A stretch of DNA of 64,000 bases, taken from NCBI GenBank assembly GCA_030704615.1, contig CM060733.1:4030001-4094000 (forward strand). Reading direction: 5' to 3'. The stretch is from Takakia lepidozioides (taxonomy: Eukaryota > Streptophyta > Takakiopsida > Takakiales > Takakiaceae). Within the stretch, counting starts at the first letter, position 1. Every line of letters starts with the position of its first letter. The notes under the pieces were generated by a model. That model worked only from the letters and a program-made list of their open reading frames with translations. It was not told the DNA's origin and ran no database searches. This document shows positions 47,750 through 58,872 of this stretch, piece after piece. Made by a program: the position numbers and the translations under genes.

Positions 47750-49593
47750 AATATTTGCAAATTACTCAGTCAGAATTGAATGGCATCGTGCAGAAAACTG
47801 TGAGGTCGAAGCCTACAGGATCAGAGGGGAAAGGATCTGGAGATGGGGACAAGTCCGGAAAAAGCTCAGAGAATATAGATGAAGCAGATGAATCTGAAGT
47901 GCACTACCTTGACAAGGTGAAAGAACTCATGTCATTCCAAAAGGTAAACTCTCAGGAGGTTATAAGGGACATGCTCGTATCTGGAGGGCGTCTGGACATC
48001 CCTCTGTGCCGGATGATATCAATGCCTGTTGTGCGTCCACCTCTTTCCCATGACATAACAAAATTGGAGAGTGATTTTGTGCATGGATATAGACTTGGTG
48101 CACAAGTTTTTTATGTGTCACTGACGGATATAAATGGGAAAAGCACATTAGTGTCTCCAGAGATCAGTGATAACTGGGATGAGTGCTGGAAAGATGCCAA
48201 TGAGGAGTTCGAGCTGGGCCTCATGATGGGAAAGAACACCCAGCAATTCTGCAACCACATGTTCTACGTCTGGGACGACAACCACCGATTGCTGGCATGG
48301 ATGGGATACATTCAGAAACACCATGCGAAAGACAAAGACAAGCATGTTGTTGTGGAGGCAATGGTTTTGGATCCTGGAAACAACATCGCTAGGCTTCTTA
48401 CAGCTATGCACGACGTGAACAAGTAAGTCATCCAGGAGATTTCATTCCCTCTGTAGTGTCTTATTAATCCCCAAAAAACAGTGTTAAGGAATGCAATGTT
48501 TCCAATGTTTTTGCAGATCGACAGAGAAATTGCATGTGACAACAAGCTTGGTCCACACACTATTCCAATTCAGAGGATTGGTCTGATGAAGCTGGATGAT
48601 TTTCGGACAGTACTCCCACCCAATATCATCAAGAAGTGCGAAACAGGAAGAGCTGCAGGCACTTGGTATTCTTTGACACGAGAGGCGTTTCTGGAGTACA
48701 TGTATGCGGTAAGCCCGAGTCTGTACTCAGTTTACTTTTCGAATACATGTTTGTAGTCCCTTCGGTGCTAATCACTACTTGAATCAATGCAGCAAGAACT
48801 GGCAGAGGCAGCTGAGAAGGGAAAATCCGAATATTACCGCACTACACCAGAAGAAGTAAAGAAGGAGTTTGAAATGCGAAGAACCAAATTGATGTCCGCC
48901 TTCGGAAAGCAGCTTAGAATAGTAGATCCTGGACTTGGTTCTGAGTTCCTTCAGCAGATCAAAACACACTATGACAAGCATGTGCATCCGGAGATGCAGC
49001 AGGAGAAATTGCACCGGCTGGCCATATCGATGGTCGACCCACAAACAAAAATAAGGTGGCTGGAGATATGGAACTCAGATCAAACAGTAAAGGACTTGAA
49101 TCAGTTCCCAAAGAGCACCATACAGCCTGGCACAAAGGTGGAAGGAATCAGTGATTTGGTGTTTGATAACTGGCTCCACAAGGCTACATTTTGGAGTCAG
49201 GTGTGTATTCAAACATGCCGTTTTCTTCTCTTCAAGTATGTGATGAGTATCTTATTTGCAATTCTGACAAATATACAATTTGCAGCTCGAAAAGCGCGCC
49301 GTCATTGTGCTGGATCAGACTTTGAAGGACCTGAACATTTCGATTGTTTCCCCTCCCAAATGTCATTGGAGGCATACATAAGGAAGTGGAGAGGTCTCAC
49401 CTGGAGATACTGTTTTTTCCGGGAGTTTCTCCAAAGATGGTAACATTTTACGGTCCAACGACTTTGACAGTCAGGTTGGAGGAGAGTGGCCATGATGCGA
49501 GTTGTGTACAGGTGCAATGTCATACTTGAAACTCTACTGCTTTTTTTGGGAAAAAATGTGGCTTCATAAGGATTGCAATCATAGATCCAGATT

Positions 49594-50314
49594 GAATGTC
49601 GTTGACGACATTCACTTCTTTGTCTGAGTCATTCTTAAGCGAGTATATGAATTCACCTGGTTAGGATCTAAGGGTGTAATTATAGTGTCCTGATTAGAAT
49701 TGATAATGTCCTTGAATGGCGTTGACGACATTCACATCCGGAGTTGTTGAGAGGTCCTCAGAGTTATGTAAATTTTTGTAATGTCCATAGAGGTTACAGT
49801 GAGGGTTCCTCACTTCATTTTGCTGAATGTCAATGCAGACATTCAGTTGTTCTGCATGGAATCTGGAGGCTTGATAAGCTCTGTTTATGAGAAATCCAAA
49901 GTGAATGTCGTGACGACATTCACTTCTGTGTCTGTATTATTCAACAGCGACAATTTGAATTTACATGGATTGGGAGCTAAGTAATTGGTTCCTTGTTGGT
50001 ATTTTTGTGAATGGCGTTGACGCATTCACATACAGTGTGTTGTGAGGTCCTCAGTGATATGTTTGTTATGAATGTGCATTGAGTTTTCCTGGGAGGGTTC
50101 CTTACGAGTTTATGATTTCCATCCTGTGATTTTGCTTCATTTGAGGAATAATTAGGCTCGATTAGGAGTGTATTCACAAATCCAAAGTGAATGTCGTTGA
50201 CGACATTCACTTCTATGTCTGTGTCATTCCAAAACGATAGTTTGCATTCACCTGGATTAGGGTGTATTTACAGTATCATTGAATGGAATGTTTTGAATGG
50301 CGTTGACGACATTC
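49594..50314. repeat. Seven copies of GAATGTCGTTGACGACATTC in intron 5, left copy
   Basis: Sites start at 49594, 49714, 49825, 49903, 50009, 50189 and 50295. The full consensus is a 20-bp near-perfect palindrome; variants have GAATGGCG on one side or a 1-bp shorter centre. Between sites, longer stretches such as TCCAAAGTGAATG and TTCACCTGGATTAG also recur, so the intron is a diverged tandem array with the palindrome as its best-kept part. Confidence 0.85.
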
Positions 50315-52789
50315 ACATCTGGAGCAGTCGTGTGGTCCTGAAAGGTCCTTGGAGCAGTTCTCAGAGCCATTTCAATATATGTTTTTTTCATTCTGTTCTA
50401 CTTGCATCTTACTCACTGAGCGCTTTTGTGGGTTGGGATTTATCTCCTTTTTTTCAGGTACACGAAATATGTGCTTATGGAAGGAAATCACCTGAGCGGA
50501 ATTCGACTATCTTGACATGTGGTCGGACCCTGCAAACGATCCAACCATGTATACTGCAGGGATATTGAAGGACTGGAGTCCTTCACTTCAGAGACTGTGG
50601 GTGGTACCTTGACTGCCCACGGAGCACACGACCTTTCAAGAACAGCATATGAAATACTTGAACAATAACGCTGAGATGCTGGCGCCTTTTGACTGACGAA
50701 GAGTACCAACGAAACATAGCAACATTGGCTGCCAAGGAGCCTGATGCTCAGGGAACGCCGCAGAAGGGAAAGAAGGCGGGCCGCAAACCAAAAGACAAGG
50801 CTGTTGATGTCATAGCCATCTCACCAGCAAAGCCAAAGGACAAGACAAGTCCAAAGAGAAGGAAAAGGACAAGGGGAAGGAGAAAGAAAAAGGATGGAGA
50901 GTGGGCAGGACTTTACTGCTGGAAGATATACCCGCACTGTTCAGTGCGTGTTCGATGCCAAGCCACACCCTTCCCGTTCTGATTCGGCAGGAGAGATGAA
51001 AATTGTTAATGAGGGTTGGTTGTCGATGATGCAGAGTCGAAAGAGAGGATACACTGGGGTGCCTTCGCCCTACCTGGGACAATAGAATCTCATTCCTCAA
51101 TCCGGTGAGAATTCCAGTTTCTTTCCTTTTTCTTTGAAAGTTTTGTTGGCAGTATTTCAGTCTCGTTCTTTGAAAACATTCTTGCCATCGTTCTTATAAA
51201 AAACATGTCTGTTGCAGGTGAGCACAGGTCCCACCTTCGTGTGCGGTGTGCAGAAAACTTATGCGGCCGACATTGTCATTCTCGACATCCCGGATGGCCA
51301 GGCTGTGCCAGAAGTTCTTCCAAAGGGCAAGACACCAGGCTGGAACAAATTCGAGGACAACTACTGGAGTTGGGTGTTCGGGTTCTGTAATAACTTCCTC
51401 TCTGATGCAGGGACACTTCTGCTTTTTCAGTCATGTGACAATGATAGTCGTCGGGCATTGGCATCATACCTCAAGTCTTCAGGGTTTGAAGTTTTGCGCA
51501 CATGGAATTGTGTAAACAGCCTCTACCTTGTGAAAGGGGGTTTCCTGGTCAGCTGGTATGCCGTCTCCCTTCTGCTTGTGCTTTCATGATGAGTTTCAAT
51601 GTTCTCTGCAGCTCCACTCTAGTAGAATCTGTTATGATCGACACCGATCATCATCACGATTCGTGATAAAAATGATTTTTTTTTTTGTGTCTGAGTTCTG
51701 AATAGCCGATGTACACACTTCCACTATAGATTGTGTTTACTACACTAACCTGCTATCTTTGGCAGACGAGGATGTTCGAGGCGATCTGCCTGCGGAGGAT
51801 TCACACCTCAAAGACACCATCCTCCATCCGCAACTTTGAGATTTCTGACCAGGGTTGTTTCGCACCTATGAGCCCCATGTCGATGACATTTTGTACAACT
51901 TCATGCAGTCCAGTCAGACTCTGAAGAGACCAGATGGCACTCCCTGGAGAGGTGTAAAGGAAAAGTCCCCAGCGTTCATGCAAATACTGTTGGAGTCATG
52001 CAGCCACCGCTCTGCACGGGTGGTCGATCTTTCTGTGTCCACAGGTTCGTTCTTTCCCTTCCGAATTGGTTTTCTTTCAACAGTTTCATCTGCTTAAATC
52101 CCCCCCAAACTGTTCATGTCCTCCTGTCTGGTGCAGGAGCAACTTACCATGCATGCAAGGCAGGCGGAAGAAGCCTTTTTGGCATGGAGGGTGATTCTGA
52201 CCTCTACAACACAGTGCTCCTCCCCCTTTTGTCTGGCTCCACTTCAGGCACACAGACTGATCGGATTCAAATTCGAAATGATGACGATCCCGAAGATAAG
52301 CTGGTCGACAACGACTTTTCATGTGAGTAAGTGCTAAACCCTCTTTGGGAGCCATACTCAATTTCTCAATAACATCAAAGTTACAGTAATAACTTTTCAG
52401 GCTGTCTTTCAGGAAAGGCAGCGGTGGATCTTCAGAGATATAGTCATTTCTGGCAAGTCTGTTTTCGACAGCCCCCTTTCCAATTTTCTGCTTCTGGTTT
52501 GCCGAAGCAATGGCACTTCACGCGGCCGAGTCCCTATCCCCTGACTTTTTAGTGGCCCAGCCGTAGGTGTATCCAGCGTGGATCCGGTGTTCTAAAATAC
52601 TTAGACTTAGATGCAGAGGAAGCGGGGATACATTGTACTGACTCTGAGTCAGACTAAACTATATTCTTTTAATATTCATTTTCATATTATCTGGAAAACG
52701 TTGAATCCCCTTCCTCCACCGTAGTTGTTCCTTTAGAACAAATAATAATCACAGAATCAACTTTCATTTAAATTGCAATATGTATGAAA

Positions 52790-53150
52790 ATCCATCTCAC
52801 AAACCTCCCTGACTCTTCTCATATCCATTGTGCATTCATCTACAATGTATTCATGCGTGCTCCATTCATGAATTTTTTCCTTTGTTCAACATCTATTGTA
52901 CATTCATCATCTGTACTCTTTAATCCACCCCACAAACCTTCCACACTCATTTCATATACGTTGTGCATTCGTCAAAAGTTTTGGTCATGCATCTTCCTGT
53001 CATGAATTTTTGTCATTGCTCAACATCCATTATACATTCATCCATTTTACTCTTATCCATTCCTCATTCATCCATCTATATTCATTTTTCACACTCATCC
53101 ATCTGTTTATCATCCAACTGTACATTCATCCATCCTTTATTCAATGCTTT
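52790..53150. repeat. CATTCATCCAT-type minisatellite, left copy
   Basis: TGTACATTCATCC, CATTCATCCAT and CTCATTCATCC recur many times, together with ACAAACCTCC and CTCATATCCATTGTGC duplicates. The array lies between the last exon and the GC-rich end, and has its counterpart at 56055-56400. Confidence 0.75.
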
Positions 53151-53220
53151 TTATTATGTCGTCCAGCTTGTTTCCGCGGTAAAGGGTGCCAATCCGCGGA
53201 ATACACTCCACTTCTTTCTG

Positions 53221-53357
53221 GGCGTGGTGTGACGCGGCCTTCACGTGTGATGACGTGGAGTGAGCCCCGTGACGTGGCATTTGCGCAAGGTGACGTGGCG
53301 TGAGCGCAGTTGCGCTCACGCGCTCACGTTACCAGGCTCACGCCGAGGCATCCCTGC
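53221..53357. repeat. GC-rich palindromic end of the left arm
   Basis: GCGTGAGCGCAGTTGCGCTC followed by ACGC is a near-perfect palindrome at about 53300-53323, flanked by repeated TGACGTGG words. The stretch CCCACGTGAG just beyond it (53356-53365) is the inverse of CTCACGTGGG at 43.05 kb, making these candidate terminal inverted sequences. Confidence 0.55.
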
Positions 53358-54920
53358 CCACGTGAGTAGCTGCATTGATTGCAGGACTTCTCTGGTTGCC
53401 TCCGTATTGTTGCAAAGTGATACACAATACTTTAGTTAACACACTTGCGATGTTATCTAACATCTTGGGTATCACTTTGTAACTATGGCCACGCACATGC
53501 ATGAATGTCTCTGCTTTGAATGCTATATCCTTGCTTCAAATGATGATGGGTTGAAAGTATTTGCTGGCAGACGTGGATTGACAAGAGATCTCCCGGCTTT
53601 ACTATGTCGGGAGACCTCCTGTTGTTGCTTTCTCGGAAGATATCCCACCTCTCTGGTACGGGAGGTCTCCCGTGCTCTTAAAGACCATTCTTTTCTGCTT
53701 GTTTAAGTTGACCAGTCTGACACAAAACACTATTAATAACCCAAGTGATTAACCACAATGATTAAGGGGATTTCAAGAGTGCATGATCAAACTTACCATG
53801 TAAACCACAAGACTTCTGTATCATTGGCAATGTTATATAAGATCTTGTGGTTTACTTGATAAGTATGGCAAGCCAGAAACTTGGAGTAATTCCCAGATTG
53901 ATTCATTGATGATGGGTCAAATGTGAGTGCTGGCAGAATTTCATTGACGGGAAATATTCCATTCTTCCATTGACGGGAGACCTCCCGTCCTCCCTTTCAC
54001 TATACTTTTTGAGTCTTATACGGCGAGGAACTACCCACATGATTATCCAGATTCATTCTGAGCGCATGCACATTCCTACAATGTGATAGACAAGACTTTA
54101 TTTAACACAATGGCGATGTTATCTAAGATCTTGTGGATCAATTTGTGGGCATGGACATTCTATGTCTCTGAAAATGAGTCCTCTGTTATTGCTTCAAATG
54201 ATGGGTTTAATGTGTGAGATGGAAGTATGTATACATGTGAGTACATACGTGAGATGAATAGTTTATAAGGATGTTGTTCCGAATTATATTGAATTTTTGT
54301 TTAAGTCCTTTGACGGGACACCTCCCTTCATACATTGCCAATTCCTACTGATACCCATTTGATGAGTAACATTCATTATGGGACATTTTGGGTTGCAGCC
54401 AAATAGTTACAGAGGGTCACACAAGTCTTTATGTTACACCCTGGCGATGTAATCTAAAATCTTATGTGGCCTTCATATAATTCTTGGCATGCACAAGCCT
54501 GAATAGTTCTTGCTTACGATGATGGGCGGAAAGTGTGAGTAGGCAGAGGTCCATTGATTATCCTATTTGATTAGAAACAACCCAAGTGATTAATAACATT
54601 CATTACGGGACATTTCTAGGTGCAACCAAATAGTTACAGAGGGTCACACAAGTCTTTATATCACACACTGGTGATGTAATCTAAAATCTTGTGTGGCCTT
54701 CATGTAATTCTGGCCATGCACAAGCCTGAAATGTGTTTGCTCGGTTAATGCTTGAAACTGTGATGGGTTGAAAGTGTGAGATGTCGGAAGGTCTGATTTA
54801 TTCTAAATAAATTACATCGTTTGATGGGAGGCCTCCCGTCCTCCTTTGACCATTAACATCTTTATGTTGGGACTGCCCAATTACTGAAAGTTACTAACCG
54901 GTTAATTTTTGATCCATCAG
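53358..54920. repeat. Loop: about five tandem units of roughly 300 bp with GGGAGRYCTCCC palindromes
   Basis: Units share TGATACCCAAGTGATTAAC, ATTCATTACGGGA, CACAAGTCTTTATGTTACAC, GGCGATGTWATCTAAGATCT, GGCCATGCACAAGCCTGAA and CAAATGATGGGTTGAAAGTG. Palindromes lie at about 53607, 53658-53673, 53972-53989 (GACGGGAGACCTCCCGTC), 54312-54329 (decayed) and 54823-54840. The same units form the left flank of the element at 42.4-43.5 kb. No coding sequence is visible. Confidence 0.7.
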
Positions 54921-55878
54921 GAATCCAACTGTAGGGTATTGGAAGGTAACGCACCTTGGTCGTATGGTCTCAGCAAAAGCCTCTGCTGAGAAATCCTTCA
55001 ACCTTATCAGACTGCTGCGTTCAAAGGTTTCCGCCGAAAAGGCGCAATCCTCCTCGGAGTCTGAGGGCAGGGGCGAGGGATCTGCTGGGGGTGAGGGTAT
55101 TGTGGAGTCCTCACCAGTTACACATGCTCATTCTGAAAGAAGTCAAGGCCGCCAGGAGAGCTCACAAATGTCCCGCAACACCAACTCTCGAAAGGATTTA
55201 CTAACGCAACCAGATACAACCGGAAATAGACCTGTGCACTTGGAGGAAGATGAAGATGACAGTGAGACTGAATCCAACGGCGTGCAACAGAGCCCATTTC
55301 AGAACCCATTTATCCAGCATTCGACTGGAGTGCATATACGCGACGTGGAGTCAGAAAATATTTCGCCATAAGGGCAAGCCAAAGGCCGGCGGACGATGGG
55401 CGGTACGCTTCAGTTCTCCCCGGAACCAATATCCTCTAGGCCCCCGAATATCTCAACTCGCCAACTATATAATCCTCAGATCGATGCAAGAGTGCGAGTC
55501 AACGCGGGCATGCACATGGAGATTATCAATATTGATGAGGACGAAGTGGTCAACAGGGTTAAGTCAGCATTTCATTTTGGAGGGCCAACGAATGCCTCCA
55601 TTGACTTTACTTCCCAAGTCCAATATACAGGTGGGGATAGGCTTCACGCGATATGGGACTTTTCTGAGATGACACCCAATCAAGTCGACTACGTTCTTTC
55701 TGCAGACCTTATCACGGGAGGTCTCCCGTTCTCCAAGGCTCCGCGGCCGGCACTGCAACCATGCTTGTCGTCCTCTCCTGGTGGAACACCGGTCCCCACA
55801 GTCACTCAAACTTTTTTACGTCCACAAGACCTCCCAGTAACCGAGCAGGGATGCCTCGGCGTGAGCCTGGTCACGTGA
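54921..55878 (+). pseudogene. Unrecognised gene fragment in the loop, cut by the right arm
   Basis: After a possible acceptor (CCATCAG at about 54920) one frame reads NPTVGYWKVTHLGRMVSAKA and SFNLIRLLRSKVSAEKAQ, then a Ser/Glu-rich stretch with HLEEDEDDSETESNG. A TAA follows at 55369-55371, and the same frame continues with MGGTLQFSPEPIS and HMEIINIDEDEVVNRVKSAF to the stop at 55876. The arm boundary lies at 55845, so the last ten codons are arm sequence. Only one in-frame stop over about 320 codons suggests former coding. The family is unknown; the Ser/acid-rich middle resembles a disordered linker of a nuclear protein. Confidence 0.45.
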
Positions 55879-56054
55879 GCGCGTGAGCGCGACTGCGCTC
55901 ACGCACGTCACCTTGCGCAAATGCCACGTCACGGGTCTCAGTCCACGTCATCACACGTGGAGGCCGAGTCACCACGCACCCAGAAAGAAGGGAGTGTATT
56001 CCGCGGATTGGCACCCTTTACCGCGGAAACAAGCTGGACGGCATAATAAAAGGC

Positions 56055-56400
56055 ATTGAATAAATGATGGATGAATGTACAGTTGGATGATAAACAGATG
56101 GATGAGTTTGAAAAATCTATGTAGATGGATGAATGACGGATGGATAAGAGTAAAATGGAAATGTATAATGGATGTTGAGCAATGACAAAAATTCATGACA
56201 GGAAGATGCATGACCAAATCTTTTGACGAATGCACAAAGTATATGAAATGAGTGTGGAAGGTTTTGTGGGGTGGATTAAAGAGTACAGAGGATGAATGTA
56301 CAATGGATGTTGTACAAAGGAAGCTTTCATGAATGGAGCACGCATGAATACAGTGTAGATGAATGCACAATGGATATGAGAAGAGTCAGGAAGGTTTGTG
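56055..56400. repeat. GGATGAATG-type minisatellite, right copy
   Basis: ATGGATGAATGTACA and GATGGATGA words recur in inverse orientation to 52790-53150 with the same order of neighbours, including TTTTGACGAATGCAC and GAAGATGCATGACC. Confidence 0.75.
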
Positions 56401-58872
56401 AGATGGATTCATACATATAGCAATTTAAACGAAAGTTGATTCTGTGATTATTATTTGTTCTAAAGGAACAACTACGGTAGAGTAAGGGGATTCAACGTTT
56501 CCAGATAATATGAAAATGAATATTAAAAGAATACAGTTCAGTCTGACTCAGAGTCAGTACAATGTATCCCCTCTTCCTCTGCATCTAAGTCTAAGTATTT
56601 TAGAACACCGGATCCACGCGGATACACCTACGGCTGGCCACTAAAAAGTCAGGGGATAGGGACTCGGACGCGTGAAGTGCCATTGCTTCGGCATAAACAG
56701 GGAGCAGAAAATTGGAAAGGGGGCTGTCGAAAACAGACTCGCCAGAAATGACTGTATCTCCTGAAGATCCACCGCTGGCTTTCCTGAAAGACAGCCTGAA
56801 AAAGTTATTACTGTAACTTTGATGTTATCGAGAAATTGAGTATGACTCCCAAAGAGGGTTTAGCACTTACTCACATGAAAAGTCGTTGTCGACCTGCTTA
56901 TCTTCGGGATCGTCATCATTTCGAATATGAATCCGATCAGTCTGTGTGCCTGAAGTGGAGCCAGACAAAAGGGGGGAGCACTGTGTTGTAGAGGTCAGAA
57001 TCACCCTCCATACCAAAAAGGCTTCTTCCGCCTGCCTTGCATGCGTGGTAAGTTGCTCCTGCACCAGACAGGAGAACATAAACAGTTTGGAGGAGGGGAT
57101 TTAAGCAGATGAAACTGTTGAAAGGAAACCAATTCGGAAGGGAGAAAACGAACCTGTGGACACAGAAAGATCGACAACCCGTGCAGAGCGGTGGCTGCAT
57201 GACTCCAGCAGTATTTGCATGAATGCTGGTGACTTTTCCTTTGCACCTCTCCAGGGAGTGCCATCTGGTCTCTTCAGAGTCTGACTGGACTGCATGAAGT
57301 TGTACAAAATGTCATCGACATGGGGCTCATAGGGGGGTTGACGAAACAACCCTGGTCAGAAATCTCAAAGCTGCGGATGGAGGATGGTGTCTTTGATGTG
57401 CGAATCCTCCGCAGGCAGATCGCCTCGAACATCCTCGTCTGCCAAAGATAGCAGGTTAGTGTGGTAAACACAATCTAAAGTGGAAGTGTGTACATCGGCT
57501 ATTCAGAACTCTGACACCAAAAAACCATGAATCGTTGATGATCGGTGTCGATCATAAAACATTCTACTAGAGTGGCTGCAGAGAAAATTGAAACTCATGA
57601 TCAAAGCATAAGCAGAAGGCAGACGGCATACCAGCTGACCAGGGAAACCCCCTTTCACAAGGTAGAGGCTGTTCACACAATTCCATGTGCGCAAAACTTC
57701 AAACCCTGAAGACTTGAGGTATGATGCCAATGCCCGACGACTATCATTGTCACATGACTGAAAAAGCAGAAGTGTCCCTGCATCAGAGAGGAAATTGTTA
57801 CAGAACCCGAATACCCAACTCCAGTAGTTGTCCTCGAATTTGTTCCACCCTGGCGTCTTGCCCCTTTGGAAGAACTTCTGGCACAGCCTGGCCATCCGGG
57901 ATGTCGAGAATGACAATGTCGGCCGCATAAGTTTTCTGCACACCGCACACGAAGGTGGGACCTGTGCTCACCTGCAACAGACATGTTTTTTATAAGAACG
58001 ATGGCAAGAATGTTTTCAAAGAACGAGACTGAAATACTGCCAACGAAACATTCAGAGAAAAGGAAAGAAAATGGAATTCTCACCAGATTGAGGAATGAGA
58101 TTATATTGTCCCAGGTAGGGGATGGCACCCCAGTGTATCCTCTCTTTCGACTCTGCATCATCGAAAGCCAACCCTCATTAACAATTTTCATCTCTCCTGC
58201 TGAATCAGAACGGGAAGGGTGTGGCTTGGCATCGAACACGCACTGAAGAGTGCGGGTATATCTTCCAGCACTAAAGTCCTGCCCACTCTCCATCCTTTTC
58301 ATTCTCCTTCCCCTTGTCCTTTTCCTTCTTTTTGGACTTGTCTTTGTCCTTTGGCTTTGCTGGTGAGATGGCTATGACATCAACAGCCTTGTCTTTTGGT
58401 TTGCGGCCCGCCTTCTTTCCCTTCTGCGGCGTTCCCTGAGCATCAGGCTCCTTGGCAGCCAAGGTTGCTATGTTTCGTTGATACTCTTCGTCAGTCAAAG
58501 GCGCCAGCATCTCAGCGTTATTGTTCAAGTATTTCATATGCTGTTTTGAAAGGTCGTGTGCTCAGGTGGGCAGTCAAGGTACACCCCCAGTCTCTGAAGT
58601 GAGAAGGACTCCAGTCCTTCAATATCCCTGCAGTATACATGGTTGGATCGTTTGCAGGGTCCGACCACATGTCAAGATAGTCGGGAATTCCGCTCAGGTG
58701 ATTTTCCTTCCATAAGCACATATTTCGTGTACCTGAAAAAAGGAGATGAATCCCAACCCACAAAAGCGCTCAGTGAGTAAGATGCAAGTAGAACAGAAAG
58801 AATAAAACATGGATTGAAATGGCTCTGACAACTGCTCCAAGGACCTTTCAGGACCACACTACTGCTCCATAT

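Larger units (their letters stand above)
46759..52552 (+). pseudogene. ParB-like / DNA amino-methyltransferase-like fusion, ten exons, left copy
   Basis: Proposed exons are 46759-47055, 47770-48422, 48517-48708, 48793-49200, 49286-49511, 50458-51104, 51218-51555, 51766-52044, 52137-52322 and 52401-52552; all introns are GT-AG. Exon 1 is Arg/Gln-rich and ends with nuclear-signal-like RGKRKAAEGDPISKPKKAP. Exon 2 has FYVWDDNHRLLAWMGYI, a ParB-type loop (DGNHR in the other copy). Exon 6 has a Lys-rich linker (GRKPKDKAV). Exon 7 reads YAADIVILDIPDG...GTLLLFQ, like motif IV and the following strands of a methyltransferase. Exons 8-9 give RVVDLSVSTGATYHACKAGG and SLFGMEGD, like AdoMet motif I. This is beta-class order. 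One-base losses lie in exons 3, 5, 6, 7 and 8. The target base is unknown. Confidence 0.65.
42420..53357. mobile_element. Two-gene DNA transposon-like element, left copy
   Basis: From left to right it holds a flank of tandem units with GGGAGATCTCCC palindromes (42.4-43.5 kb), a minus-strand transposase-like gene, a divergent intergenic region, a plus-strand ParB/methyltransferase gene, a CATTCATCC minisatellite, and a GC-rich palindromic end. The left end is not fixed by the sequence. GC-rich blocks ending CTCACGTGGG occur at 43.05 kb and, inverted, at 53.36 kb, and are candidate termini. The coding portion recurs inverted at 55.8-64.0 kb, which shows that the block behaves as one unit. Confidence 0.6.
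44887..53357 (+). repeat. Left arm of a large inverted duplication
   Basis: Sequence from 44887 inward is the reverse complement of the window end inward (64000), and pairing continues to 53357/55845, where similarity stops after CATCCCTGC. Example pairs are 51997-52020 with about 57178-57201, and 53330-53357 with 55845-55872. A 180-bp coding stretch compared by eye differs at about six positions. The left arm is about 315 bp longer, mainly because intron 1 of the methyltransferase-like gene is longer. True pairing may extend beyond 44887, because the window ends. Confidence 0.9.

Noticed and set aside
46759-52552. Bacterial or phage contamination carrying a ParB-methylase gene
   Set aside because: The gene is split by many GT-AG introns, has degenerate copies in both orientations, and lies in plant repeat DNA.
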